A stretch of DNA of 64,000 nt from Fictibacillus terranigra (GTDB taxonomy: Bacteria; Bacillota; Bacilli; Bacillales; Fictibacillaceae), in assembly GCF_030412265.1 (NCBI RefSeq), contig NZ_JAUHLN010000002.1, forward strand, positions 930,001 to 994,000, given 5' to 3'. Below, in pieces: positions 7,994 through 17,955 of the stretch (position 1 is its first letter; every line of letters begins with the position of its first letter). Position numbers and translations under genes: made by a program. Under the pieces are notes generated by a model, which was given only the letters and a program-made list of their open reading frames with translations, ran no database searches and was not told where the DNA came from.

Positions 7994-9025
7994 TCAGATA
8001 CCCTTTTTAAAAGCGGTAATTCCCAAATACAACAGCCCGATCAGTCCAAAGAGCGGATAGAGATAGTGCAATAGTGAAGAGTATCCAAAAAGGCTGATTA
8101 AATATCCCCCTCCCATCAAAAGGCACAGTATAACGTTGGAGGAAAGCTTGATGTATTGTTTTGCCGGTTCCAGCAGGCCGAATAAATTGCCGATCAAGGT
8201 CGTGAAAATTTCGCCATAGACTACGATCAAAAAAAGAAAATGAACAATTGCACCAAGCTTGCTGATGATCTCTGCGACCGGTATTTCATGATGTATGGAC
8301 TGCGGCACTAAATAAAGAGCAAAATGGCTGTTAAGCAAGATAAAAGTTAATCCCAGGCCTCCAATAAATCCGCCCCATTTAATAACTGTGTCATCCTCTG
8401 CTTCACGGCTTAACGGCACGAGAACAGCCTGGGACAGGGTTAAGTTAAACGCGGCATAAGTAAAAGGGCTGAAGAGCCATTTCCAATGCCGGGTAAAATC
8501 TTCCGTTCGGATAAGGGGAGCTTCTATAGGTGAAAAAAACATAGATACCGAAATGATGATCGAAAACAGAATCATGACAGGAACGATAACCGAATTCGTC
8601 CATAAAATACCGTCCATTCCTTTTTGCATCACTATGAAGCACAGGATGACCGTTAGGATGATCCCTGCATGAAATGGCAGATGAAGCTGTTCTGAGAATA
8701 AAGCCCCCGTCCCTGACAGCATGACCGATGTGACCCCAAACAGCATGATAAACATGATAAGATTGATTCCAGTGGCAATCCGGTCCCCAAACAAATACCG
8801 GTTTAACGCTTCATAAGTGTCTGCGCCGATTGTTCGTGCAAGCAGCATGATTTTCGTACCCAGATAAATAAACAGGAAACCGCTGATTAAGATCCCCAAA
8901 AAACCGGCAGAACCATGAACGGTAAAAAACTCCACAATCTCTCTGCCCGTCGCAAAACCCGCTCCTACAACCGTGCCGATATAAGTGGCAGCAATTTGAA
9001 TAATCTGTTTACGCCGTATACCCAT
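7994..9025 (-). CDS. YkvI-type membrane transporter-like protein
   Basis: About 343 residues with roughly ten hydrophobic helices. The N-terminus IAATYIGTVVGAGFATGREIVEFFTVHG resembles the APC/GerAB superfamily and especially the YkvI family of Bacilli. No soluble domain is seen. A GGAGG lies so close to the first ATG that the second ATG at 9025 is the better start. It lies upstream of the SteT-like gene on the same strand with a ~150-bp gap. Transport is probable from the fold; the substrate is unknown. Confidence 0.75.
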   Translation of the reverse strand: MGIRRKQIIQIAATYIGTVVGAGFATGREIVEFFTVHGSAGFLGILISGFLFIYLGTKIMLLARTIGADTYEALNRYLFGDRIATGINLIMFIMLFGVTSVMLSGTGALFSEQLHLPFHAGIILTVILCFIVMQKGMDGILWTNSVIVPVMILFSIIISVSMFFSPIEAPLIRTEDFTRHWKWLFSPFTYAAFNLTLSQAVLVPLSREAEDDTVIKWGGFIGGLGLTFILLNSHFALYLVPQSIHHEIPVAEIISKLGAIVHFLFLIVVYGEIFTTLIGNLFGLLEPAKQYIKLSSNVILCLLMGGGYLISLFGYSSLLHYLYPLFGLIGLLYLGITAFKKGI

Positions 9026-9118
9026 CATACCCTCCAACTCCGCTCGTCCTTTCTGTTTAAATGTATGCCTGGACGAGGATTTTAGAAGGGCACTGTGGTA
9101 GAGCGGAACGCATTCCTT

Positions 9119-9352
9119 TTAAACATTAAACCCTTTAAGAGGAGATCGGACAACAATAATAAACGTGTCCAGTAAATGTTTCAATTGCATCCCATCGGGA
9201 ATACGATATCTCCACCAGATTAACGAACTCATTGCTGCGCATATGGTTTCGGTAATCTCCTCAAGTTGCTGTCCATCAATCACCGGTCTTTCAATTTTGG
9301 TATTAGCCCAATCGTATGCTCTTAAAGCACAATATGCTGCGGTATAAACCAT
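9119..9352 (-). CDS. Hypothetical small protein
   Basis: A 77-residue frame with a mixed hydrophobic/polar character (YTAAYCALRAYDWANTK at the N-terminus, TFIIVVRSPLKG at the C-terminus). The ribosome-binding site is weak (GGCAAGG). It borders a decayed stretch and may be a fragment of a longer gene. Not recognised. Confidence 0.35.
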   Translation of the reverse strand: MVYTAAYCALRAYDWANTKIERPVIDGQQLEEITETICAAMSSLIWWRYRIPDGMQLKHLLDTFIIVVRSPLKGFNV

Positions 9353-9539
9353 ACCTTGCCATTATTTCATTTTTCCACGGTCTCATATCAAAGAAACCAC
9401 TCCCTTAATTCCATAATATTACCGAACAAACGTTCTTTAAAACTGGAAAATAAAGAGAGAACCGACCTTATCTGTCGATTCTCCGTATGAAAACCTATCC
9501 TTATCCAACTTCCCCTCTATAAAACTAGGTTTTCTTGGA

Positions 9540-10439
9540 AGTTATTTTCGGCAAATTGAGCATCATACGCGTAATTAATCACTTTAAGCCACAAATCAGG
9601 GATATGAGTATACAGGTTTAAAGCCAGAAGTGGTATTCTGGCGTGACACTCATTTGCGAATCACAGGTGAAGCGCCTGTCGATTTGCAGACTATTTTCGA
9701 CACCCACTGGAACATCGCGGAGCCGGAAAGGATCGAGTGGAAGACAACACAAGATCAAGAAAAGCACCAAAACATTCCAAAATCGCAGATACCGGGCAAG
9801 ACAGGTGTTTCCGCAGGGTCGGCACAATGGCGTACTGAAATGGGCACGTTAAAGGGCATAGACACTTTCTCAAGGATGGAACCATTGCAGAAAGCGTACA
9901 TTCAAACGTTAGAAGGCAATCCTGGCATTCCAACGCCGGTCGTCCGGGAGGCCTACTTTATTCTGGTGACACAAGCTACCAAAACCATTGATATCACCAC
10001 ACCTTACTTTGTGCCCGATGAAGATATTATCCTTGCTATAAAGACAGCTGTGGCCCGTGGTGTCCGAGTAAGACTACTGGTTCCTCGCCACGTAGATCAA
10101 AAAATCGTGGGTCTTGCAAGCCCCACCTTTTACGGAGAGCTGTTGGAATCCGGGGTTCAAATCTACCTGTACGACAAAGGGTTGTTACACGCGAAGGTCA
10201 TGATTGTCGATGAGGAGATTGCTGAAGTTGGCGCTGCAAATTACGATATGAGAAGCTTTCGGCTTAATTACGAGGTGTGTGAAGTCGTTTACAGTATCGA
10301 TGTAGCACGGGATCTCACAGAGCAATTCGAGCTTGATCTTAGTGATTCGTTGCAGTTGACCATGGAGGATTTACAACAGCGCTCTCTTTCACAACGGATA
10401 ATTCAGCAGGGAGCTCGCCTGCTTTCTCCATTGTTATAA
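9540..10439 (+). pseudogene. Truncated cardiolipin synthase (phospholipase D family)
   Basis: The open part from about 9630 to 10439 encodes the C-terminal half of a cardiolipin synthase: FWRDTHLRITG, an inter-domain linker, ITTPYFVPDEDI and the second HKD motif HAKVMIVDEEIAEVGAANYD. Upstream in the same frame one can read IEHHTRN, stop, SL, stop, ATNQGYEYTGLKPE, which resembles the region around the first HKD motif but with two stops. The N-terminal membrane helices and the first catalytic HKD motif are missing. Since both motifs form one active site, this copy should be dead. It marks the start of a decayed accessory region. Confidence 0.75.
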
Positions 10440-10593
10440 GTAAAATGTAAAAGAAAAAGCAGGGGACCCATTTAATTTACTTTACCCGGTATGTAAGAAA
10501 ACATGATGCTGCCTTCTCATACGGTTCCCATAGATATTTGAGGATGATCAATAATCTGTCTGTCCATGTTGACCTCTTTTCCCACGGGTTTTA

Positions 10594-10893
10594 TTAAATC
10601 CATCCATGCCACGGACATCCACAATTAACGGGGTAGCAACCATAGTTTGCAGGATAACCATAATAATATCCTTTATAATGTCCGGGTGGATGGTGACCAG
10701 GGTTAGACCCTGTACTATGATGAGACTGCGTCCCGGAATCAACAAGTTGCTGAATCAGTTGTAATTGCTGTGTTGTAAGTACGTTTCCTGTTGATGGCGC
10801 CGTACCCCAATACGGAAATTCCCGTGGAAGGATCATCCCCAGCCCCTGTTGTGGGTTATCAACGTAGTTTGTTATCAAATTATGATTATTCAT
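10594..10893 (-). CDS. Gly/Tyr/His/Pro-rich small protein, spore-coat-like
   Basis: 99 residues starting at the ATG at 10893, which has AAGGAGGACACA ahead of it; a longer frame to 10989 lacks such a site. The N-terminal half is ordinary (NNHNLITNYVDNPQQ, TTQQLQLIQQLVDSG). The C-terminal third is low-complexity, with HHPPGHYKGYYYGYP and NYGCYPVNCGCPWHGW. Tyr/Gly/Cys-rich tails like this are common in Bacillus spore-coat and exosporium proteins, so a spore surface role is a guess. No close family is recognised. Confidence 0.6.
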   Translation of the reverse strand: MNNHNLITNYVDNPQQGLGMILPREFPYWGTAPSTGNVLTTQQLQLIQQLVDSGTQSHHSTGSNPGHHPPGHYKGYYYGYPANYGCYPVNCGCPWHGWI

Positions 10894-10989
10894 TGTGTCC
10901 TCCTTCAAGGTTTCGCTAATCCTCATCAGTGTATGTGATTTTTGACAAATTGCATTAGGTAAAGCACCAGTTTTGTTAAAGCACTTCAT

Positions 10990-11254
10990 AGAAACAGGGA
11001 GTGTTTTTTAATTTGACGAATTCTATATGGTGTTAAATAGATTTTTTCGCAGGGGGAACTGTATGTATCTCATAAAAAGCCACTATTGATTAAGAAGACT
11101 TAACTTTATCAGTAGGTCTCATTGTGCAGCCTTAATTATTTTCCAATATCATTCTAACCATCGCTTTTTCAATGCTAAATTTAATAAACAAAAAGATCTG
11201 AAAAATTCACACTGGATTGTATTCAATATCAGTGCTCACATTCCTTACTCAGGT
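10990..11254. other. Non-coding gap, nothing recognised
   Basis: AT-rich stretch without an open frame, repeat or structured element that I can support. Confidence 0.4.
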
Positions 11255-11392
11255 CTAAAAATATCTAAATCTTCGTACTGGTGCATCTCCATAATAGAAA
11301 TACGCTCCCCAAGTCGAGTTACCATTTCGAATGGTCAAAAGACACCAAGGCTCCTTTTTATAAAATTGAAGAACAATAAATAGAGCCCAATC
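11255..11392 (-). pseudogene. Remnant of an unidentified protein gene
   Basis: An open stretch without a start codon reads as protein-like sequence, with FYKKEPWCLLTIRNGNSTWG and then AYFYYGDAPVRRFRYF before a stop. The aromatic and Gly-rich content is not typical of random AT-rich DNA. A stop lies just upstream in frame. Probably the C-terminal end of a lost small secreted or phage-type gene. Confidence 0.3.
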
Positions 11393-11409
11393 CTAGCTAA
11401 TTCCTTTAC

Positions 11410-11438
11410 TTGTAAAAGATAAAAACAAATTATATAAT
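11410..11438 (+). promoter_or_regulatory. Promoter of the antitoxin RNA
   Basis: TTGTAA and a perfect TATAAT are separated by exactly 17 bp. The predicted start near 11445 opens the structured RNA that runs into the 3' end of the toxin gene. Confidence 0.65.
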
Positions 11439-11444
11439 TAGATT

Positions 11445-11597
11445 AGAGAAGGCATAATATAAAAAGAACCCTGATGCGGGAACATCAGAGTTCTACAGCT
11501 TCCCGCAAGAAGTGCGGCGGCTCGAATCGAACATGAGAAGAAAAAGTAATCACCCATTAATTCGTCTGGCCAGACAGGGTGGTTACTTTTTTGTGTT
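11445..11597 (+). ncRNA. Antisense RNA antitoxin (RatA-like), predicted
   Basis: A ~150-nt transcript predicted from the promoter at 11410-11438 to the bidirectional terminator near 11597. Its 5' part holds a strong stem-loop, GAACCCTGATG with CATCAGAGTTC, and a second stem near CTTCCCGC. Its 3' part is complementary to the 3' end of the convergent holin-like toxin mRNA. This is the arrangement of txpA/RatA and related Bacillus type I modules, where the RNA pairs with the toxin message and promotes its decay. The role is inferred from layout and toxin family. Confidence 0.6.
11545..11597. terminator. Bidirectional terminator shared by toxin and antitoxin RNAs
   Basis: AAAAAGTAATCACCC pairs with GGGTGGTTACTTTTT (one mismatch/G-U) around an internal TCTGGCCAGA palindrome. 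It ends both the toxin message and the antisense RNA, giving them a complementary overlap. Confidence 0.75.
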
Positions 11598-11666
11598 TGA
11601 GATGATTATTACGATTAAGGTTGCGAATGCTATCATGAGTGTTAAAGCTTCGTAAGTAGTCATCAT
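11583..11666 (-). CDS. Holin-like type I toxin (TxpA/Hol_Tox family)
   Basis: A 27-residue peptide starting MMTTYEALTLMIAFATLIVI and ending SNTKK. It has the hallmark of putative holin-like toxins of Bacilli: a Tyr-Glu-Ala/Ser-Leu start, one hydrophobic membrane helix and a Lys-rich end. The ATG pair follows AAGGGGGGTGT. Family members insert in the membrane and depolarise it when not silenced by an antisense RNA. The gene ends inside the shared terminator, opposite the predicted RNA. Too short for most gene finders. Confidence 0.75.
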   Translation of the reverse strand: MMTTYEALTLMIAFATLIVIIISNTKK

Positions 11667-11882
11667 CGGTTACACCCCCCTTCTTTCGGGGATGCCACCG
11701 CCAGCCTTAAAATCAACTTGAAGACCCCATTTTGGCAGGGTTTTAATTACTTTTACATATCCAGCATTACTGACTTTATTATAGTCTCTATTATTAACAA
11801 TAAAGAATAATACATGATCCTCTGTAACTATAATTTCATTTTTGGATTGTCAACACTAAACTATACAGTTTTTTTAAGGTAA

Positions 11883-12158
11883 GTGAAAAAAGAGTCGGGA
11901 TTGCCAGCTAATTATAAATCAATTTCAATGAAAGACAATTCATCCAAATACAAGCTTGCTTTAAAAACAATGAAGGAAAATTATACAGATGAATTAGAAA
12001 ATATCTACTTCAACAATGGCAAAAAAGTTTCTTTTGACGACTTTAAGCTTTCAAAAAACTACAAGGTACATTCAAATAGGTTGTCTGATGATGAATCAGG
12101 ACTTGCCCTTAGCGCACTTTCAACTGATGAAAAAGCACTGCTTAATAAATGTTTATAG
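11883..12158 (+). CDS. Hypothetical small protein
   Basis: A 91-residue, Lys/Ser/Asp-rich soluble frame beginning with GTG at 11883 behind AAGGTA. Internal Met residues follow, for example MKDNSSKYKLALKTMKENY, so the start is uncertain. There are no membrane segments or known motifs. It lies in an AT-rich stretch between the toxin module and a terminator at 12232. It could be a small accessory gene or a truncated one. Confidence 0.4.
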   Translation: MKKESGLPANYKSISMKDNSSKYKLALKTMKENYTDELENIYFNNGKKVSFDDFKLSKNYKVHSNRLSDDESGLALSALSTDEKALLNKCL

Positions 12159-12231
12159 ATTTTAGTAATTATCGATGGCGTAGAAGACAGCATTGAAGCA
12201 GGTTTAAGTTTTGATCTAGTTAAATAAATCG

Positions 12232-12267
12232 GAAGAAGCTGGAATAATTTATTCCAGCTTCTTTTTG
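12232..12267 (+). terminator. Rho-independent terminator
   Basis: AGAAGCTGGAATAA pairs with TTATTCCAGCTTCT and is followed by TTTT. It ends transcripts coming from the small gene at 11883-12158. Confidence 0.75.
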
Positions 12268-12337
12268 GCAATGGTGTATAAACTTTTTGAGGCAGAGTTA
12301 AATTGATTACTGTAAAATCTTGAGTCTCCTCTCGACG

Positions 12338-14062
12338 CTATTGTTTGGACATGTAAGAGGCACCGATCACCGGAAGATCTAAGCTGGAGGGATGAAGGTC
12401 ATCCTGATAAATTTTGACCGATGCTGGGACCGGGTTCAAGCCAGGACCTTGAGGACCGGTCTGTTCCGGAAGGGCCTTTGTTCCACCCGCAATGCTTAAT
12501 CGTAACCGATGACCGGCCTCGAAGACATACGACGTTGGCAAAATTTTTATATTATACTTTTCAACTTTGCCAGGTGTAAGCGGTGTCGAGATCGTGCGCG
12601 ATTTTGCGCGTGAAGCATTAAGGTAGCCGGCTGAAACTTGAGTTGACATACCATTTAGGGCTACATCTGTCACCTGCACAACAAAATCGGAATCGACCGC
12701 GTTTGCCTCAGCCCAGAAGGTAAGAGACAATGTCCCCGTTACCTCTATTGGGACAGGCAGGAATCCGGTTGTCCATGTCACGGTTTGCTCTTCATATGGT
12801 TTCTGATCAATCTTTAATCGACCTGCTGATGTACTGAGCATCGTTGGAAGAAAAGGGCCGGAAGACGGTGAATAACTGTATGATGTACTGAGTTTCTGCC
12901 GATTCGTTCTTTTGATGCTCAGTGAGCCATCGTTCAAGCTATTGATCGTTCCGCTTTTTTCCTTGCTAAGATACAGCCGAGCCATTTTCGTATCAGGGAT
13001 CGGCCATGCTTTCTCGTATCGATATTGATTCGGCCCTTGCACGTAGATCAGCACACCATCCTCACGATCGATACCATTGTCGATTCCTTTCAAGTAATGG
13101 TCGAACCAGAGCACCTGGTAATCAAGGAAATTATACGGAAGAAGCCCCTGTACCGAACCATGTGCACCCGGGCCCATGATGAGTTTTGCCTTACCGCCGG
13201 CAGCGCTAAAATCCTTGAAAGCTTGCACGTTTCCAGGCGAGATATAGTCGTTCCATCCGCCCGATATGAGTGCAGCTATGCCGCGATCAGCAATGGCTTC
13301 AAGATCTTCCTTTAACGTGGACCGCTCGCGCCACCAATCGTCAAAGTTCCGGTGCTCAATCGCAGAGGAGTATTCCGGCACACCGCGGGCAATTCGCCCG
13401 GGTCCAGGCTGCATTCCGCCCGGGTACCATAAATAATTGTAACAATCTCCGCAAGCAACAATCGGACTGATTGCCTTCAAGCTCGGCGGGAGTTCCTTCG
13501 CGATCAGCCACTGGTTAATCCCTCTCAGCGACGAACCAATCGTACCGACGTTTCCATCACACCATGACTGGTTCGCCATCCACTCCACCAGATCGTATCC
13601 GTCTTCTCCGTACTTGTTGTAAAGATTGCCTGTCCCTTCAGAAGGAGCCGTACCACGCATACTAACATGGAGAGACGCATATCCTCGCTCAGCCAAGTCA
13701 CGCGGTACCGCATTTTCTGCCGCATAAGGGCTGCCATGACCATAACCGTTTGGATACAGGACACAAGCACTGGGACCGTCAGGCAGATCCGGTACAAAAA
13801 GCCTGCCCTTTAAACGAACTCCGTCACGCATGGTGATCGTAACGTCCTCCGTTACAGTGACAGGATAACGCTCAGTTGAAGTTGGCGGCGTTTCTGCTGC
13901 TATCACCCAGTTCCGATTTTCCGTGCCTATTCCCTTGGAGTTGTTTATCGATTCCACCCTTGTTGCATGAACCGAATCCCTAGAAAGAACTGATCCCGTT
14001 AAAACGGAAAGAAAGAATGCCAAGGCTAAGAGTAGAGATACATATCTTTTTCTACCCATCAT
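12338..14062 (-). CDS. Secreted CocE/NonD-family hydrolase (X-Pro dipeptidyl-peptidase superfamily)
   Basis: A 574-residue exported alpha/beta hydrolase. The ATG at 14062 follows AAGGAGGAG; an N-terminal signal peptide (RKRYVSLLLALAFFLSVLTG) follows. The catalytic domain opens with VTITMRDGVRLKGRLFVP. The nucleophile Ser lies in TIGSSLRG, the acid Asp in ISGGWNDYIS and the His in MGPGAHGS, the order expected for CocE-like esterases/acylases. The C-terminal ~200 residues form the family's jelly-roll (FWAEANAVDSDFVVQVTDV, FEAGHRLRLSIAGG). Substrate is not predictable: esters, beta-lactam side chains and X-Pro peptides are known in the superfamily. Transcribed alone. Confidence 0.85.
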   Translation of the reverse strand: MMGRKRYVSLLLALAFFLSVLTGSVLSRDSVHATRVESINNSKGIGTENRNWVIAAETPPTSTERYPVTVTEDVTITMRDGVRLKGRLFVPDLPDGPSACVLYPNGYGHGSPYAAENAVPRDLAERGYASLHVSMRGTAPSEGTGNLYNKYGEDGYDLVEWMANQSWCDGNVGTIGSSLRGINQWLIAKELPPSLKAISPIVACGDCYNYLWYPGGMQPGPGRIARGVPEYSSAIEHRNFDDWWRERSTLKEDLEAIADRGIAALISGGWNDYISPGNVQAFKDFSAAGGKAKLIMGPGAHGSVQGLLPYNFLDYQVLWFDHYLKGIDNGIDREDGVLIYVQGPNQYRYEKAWPIPDTKMARLYLSKEKSGTINSLNDGSLSIKRTNRQKLSTSYSYSPSSGPFLPTMLSTSAGRLKIDQKPYEEQTVTWTTGFLPVPIEVTGTLSLTFWAEANAVDSDFVVQVTDVALNGMSTQVSAGYLNASRAKSRTISTPLTPGKVEKYNIKILPTSYVFEAGHRLRLSIAGGTKALPEQTGPQGPGLNPVPASVKIYQDDLHPSSLDLPVIGASYMSKQ

Positions 14063-14255
14063 AAACTCCTCCTTTTTCATTTGAAAACCTCGTACCCCGT
14101 TCACATATACTTAGTTAAAATCACCTCTTTTCGTAGAATAAGGATGAATTACACTTTCATACTATATTTACATAAAATTAACAATTAATTTATTTTATAA
14201 TAAAAGCGCTTACAAATTTAAGCGACAGAATGCTCATTTTGGCCAAACAGGTATT

Positions 14256-14456
14256 TTCGTAAACACTCTTTTAATAGAGGCTCGCTCAACGCTCAATCAG
14301 AAACCACGGCGCTACCACAATGAGCAATCAGCCAATGAATTGCTGGAGACCGAACGTCAGAATTTATATCCTGCCCCACCACCATTCGATGCGGCACGTG
14401 TGGATTATCTAATTACAATTTTAAAAATGACTGCCTACCAAAAAAATAAACCTTGA
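14256..14456 (+). pseudogene. Transposase C-terminal remnant (IS21 IstA-like)
   Basis: An open stretch without a start encodes LNQKPRRYHNEQSANELLET and then ERQNLYPAPPPFDAARVDYL before a stop. The pattern of ELLEEER..LYPLPPxPFD is typical of the C-terminal part of IstA-type integrase-fold transposases. No start, no DDE region and no istB neighbour are present, so only a tail is left. The IS21 assignment is moderate. Confidence 0.45.
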
Positions 14457-14480
14457 GAGGCGTTTGCCCATCAAGGTCAC
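14445..14480. repeat. CCTTGA/TCAAGG hairpin, copy 1
   Basis: AACCTTGA and TCAAGGT enclose GAGGCGTTTGCCCA. A similar hairpin is found at 47226-47262 with AACCTTGA, a related loop and TCAAGGT. Both follow decayed genes. It may be a terminator or the end of a mobile element. Confidence 0.4.
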
Positions 14481-14604
14481 ATTATTCTACTTCTAGCCTA
14501 ACGGAAGATATAAGTCAAATGACAGAAACCTAGATGTATTGTTGCATCCATACAGTATACATTGCCTAACAGTCTTACTGTACTCAAAGGTCTCTTCCAT
14601 TTAA

Positions 14605-15353
14605 TTAAGATGCACTACTACTATCATCACTAGCAGCTTCTCTCTGTGCTTCAAATATTTCCTTTTGCGCCTCAAATTGCTGATTTAGACAAAATAGCTT
14701 GCCCTCAAGATGTTCACATAATGCTTTTGAGAACCTGCTTAGACATACAGCATAGTCATCAACTTGTTGTTGGGTAATATTAGGAGTAACATCTTGATGT
14801 GAGATGAGATTTCTTAGATTTGTCATATTATTTATTATTGCTTTTAGGTCTATGGGTTGTGGCTCATCAAGCATAGATTCTTCTTTGTCAGTAAATAAAA
14901 TAATAGTTTCAAAAATATTATCAATTTCTATATTATTAAATAACTTTTCTATTTCCTTTGAGCCATGTTTTCCATAATTAAATTTATTTGGGATAACTAA
15001 ATTAGGAAAGGTCTCTTCATCTGTCCAAAGTAAGGCAAGTTCTTTAAAAACCTCTACCTTTTTTTATCTTTTTTATCTAGAATAGCTTGTAACTTTGAAA
15101 CTGTGTGTTTAATCTTCAAGTGTTCAGAAATCATAAGAGTTGTTAAGTTCATTGAATTTATTTCTTCAACATATTCCTCAACTACATCCTCCACAAAGAC
15201 CTCAAACTTAGCTGTTAGAAGTACTAATGCACTCTTATTTAATGCAGCATACTGTTCTGGTATACTCTGACATTTACTAGCAAATGCAGTCAACAACCCT
15301 ACTTCTACTAAAGCATTGTTAAAGTTATTAAAACTTTCAAGCTGATATGTCAT
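14605..15353 (-). pseudogene. HEPN-domain nuclease (MAE_28990/RiboL-PSP-HEPN type), frameshifted
   Basis: Two frames join into one ~250-residue protein. The first part (MTYQLESFNNFNNALVEVG, AALNKSALVLLTAKFEVFVEDVVEEYVEE) is typical of HEPN-like nucleases found next to DUF262 genes. The second part resumes as VEVFKELALLWTDEE and continues to MTNLRNLISHQDVTP, where RNLISHQ resembles the HEPN RxxxxH active-site motif. The break is at a run of seven A (plus-strand T7 near 15059-15065), and adding one A restores the frame. Real mutation, sequencing error and programmed slippage are all possible. Lies 6 bp after the DUF262 gene. Confidence 0.65.
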
Positions 15354-15359
15354 GGGAGT

Positions 15360-16325
15360 CTACACCATCATTACCTTATTTAATTCTTCTATCCACTCAT
15401 TTAATCTGTATTCAATAACTTTTGTATCAGAAGTTGCCTGTGTAATAGCAATGTTGAATTTAGGTTCTTCAAGTTTACGCTTGTACATATCAAATATCTC
15501 AACTTTTTTTGCCTTTATTTCCTCAAAGGTATAATGTTCAAAGCTAATCATAATGACATCCATTATTGCTTTATTTAATTTGGAATCAAAACCTTCTTCA
15601 TCACTTAGTTTTCTAAAAGCTTTATCTCCAAAAACTTCATATACAGATGAAATAACATTATCAAATTTCTGTTTCAATTGAGCTATTTGCTTTAGTGGTA
15701 AATCTTGATTAGTTGCAAAGAATGCATTTAAAAATGGTTTTGTAGCACCTTTATAATTTTTTAGCTTTCCGGTTTTAGTATCATAATTATGGGAGAAAGC
15801 AAAATATCTTAATATCATTTCACAATCAACCATTCTTTTATGTGGATACTTTAAGCCCAAAATAGCTAAAAACTTTGGATTCTTAGCCATTTCTTTAAGC
15901 GCATCATTTAAATTGCCTCTGTATAAGCAGTTTCTTAATTCTTGCTCATTTAGTCTTACTGAACCAGAATTGAGCCTCATAAAAATGTCATATTTAATTT
16001 CTGGATGAGAGTCATTAAATATTAAAATCACCCTTAAATTCCCATTGTTTAATACTCTTTTTGCTTTGGGGTTTAATTCTGAATCTCATTCCATTCAATT
16101 CACTTAATACTTGTAGCCCACTTAACCTAAAGTTATTATCAAAAAATCTTCTTAGTGCTGTTAGTCTCTGTAAGCCATCTACAATATTCCATCTATTATC
16201 TTCTTCCTCTGATGCATATATAACAGGTATAGGAATGTTTAATAAAATTGACTCAATTAACAAAGAGTACAAAACCCATTGTACATAGGCTTCCCACAAA
16301 TAAATCGGATTGGTTCATTCCCCTC
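15360..16325 (-). pseudogene. DUF262 protein (GmrS-type N-terminal domain), broken
   Basis: Two frames join into one protein. The upstream piece carries SLLIESILLNIPIPVIY and the DGxQR motif as NIVDGLQRLTALRRFF, where the usual Q is L. The downstream piece continues with RVILIFNDSHPEIKYDIF and SVRLNEQELRNCLYRG. The frame break is at an A run near 16057. The N-terminus is lost: the reading begins at [12 protein letters not shown], where NPxFQRxYVW would be expected, right against a 23S rRNA fragment. DUF262 proteins are nucleotide-dependent partners of defence nucleases such as GmrSD. Here the pair with HEPN seems dead. Confidence 0.75.
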
Positions 16326-16329
16326 TAAG

Positions 16330-16650
<321 letters not shown>

Positions 16651-17955
16651 ATTTTGCTTTCTGAGAAAAAGCGCGGTAAGTAGTCTTTGTTCTCATCTAG
16701 AATGTCTCTGAGGATCTTTTCTGCAATCGAAGCACTCTTAACCAATGGATGGGTAGTCAGAGCCATTAGCGCTGAAGAGAAATCTCCGTGAACAGCAGCT
16801 TCAACGGCCAACTCTTCATAAGCTTTTACCACCTGAAGCAACCCGCGTATCCTTGCATCAATCTCCGTTGAAAGCTGAATCGGATGGGCTCCTTGTTGAT
16901 CAATCACACAATTTACTTCAATGGAGGCCGTAGCAGGAAGACAGGCTACAATTCCATTGTTCTGAACATTGACCGTTTGAATATCCTTTTTATTATTGTA
17001 AATGGAAGACATGATATTTATTGCAGCCTCTGAGTAGTACGCACCGCCTCTTTGTGCTAGTTCAGGTGGCTTGATGGAAAGGTTAGGGTCTTTATACCGT
17101 TCAAATAGTGTCGCTTCGACCTGTTTTACCTCATCCGCTCTCGTTCCCCTTTCCTCCAGTTGGTTCATTTGCTGCTGGAGAATCTCGTCTTTTTTATAAT
17201 AGTAACGATGATAACCACAAGGAAAGGATCCTAAAGACAGTAGAAAATCACTGTTCCATTCTAGATCGGGGATGTTCTTCATTGTAAAGCCTTGCTTAAC
17301 TGTTATATCCTCGAGAAAAGATTGCGTCACATCTTGGTTTTTCACCACAATTTTTGTGGTCCAATTCAAATGATTAATACCCACCATCTCAATTTCTACT
17401 TCACTTGCATCCACATCAAAAAATGCAGCCAGCTGCTTTCTTGTGTTAATGGGGAGGTTACAAAGCCCAATGGTTTTCACCTTTGCGTATTTATTGACCG
17501 CTTCTGTAACCATTCCCGCGGGATTCGTGAAATTGATAAGAAACGCTTCAGGTGAAAATTTTTCGATATCTTTACAGATATCAAGAATAACCGGTATGGT
17601 CCGGAGGGCTTTAGCAAATCCGCCTGCACCTGTGGTTTCTTGGCCAATACACTGATATCTCAGAGGAATTCTCTCATCTCTCGATCTTGCTTCTAACATC
17701 CCCACTCGAAGTTGAGTGATTACAAAGTCGGCATTGGTTATGGCTTCCTCCCGATTGAGCGTTAACGTAAGGTTGATGGGCACACCGGCCTTTTGAATCA
17801 TTCTCTTCGCAAGGTTTCCTACGATTTCAAGTTTTTCCTGCCCCTCTTTAATGTCCACTAAATAAAGATCTTGAACAGGAAACTCCTCATACCGCTCAAT
17901 ACAGCCTTCAATCAATTCGGGCGTATATGATGATCCCCCTCCAATCACTGCCACT

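Noticed and set aside
11883-12158. Antitoxin or immunity protein partner of the nearby toxin
   Set aside because: Type I modules use RNA antitoxins, and this frame shows no antitoxin or immunity motif.
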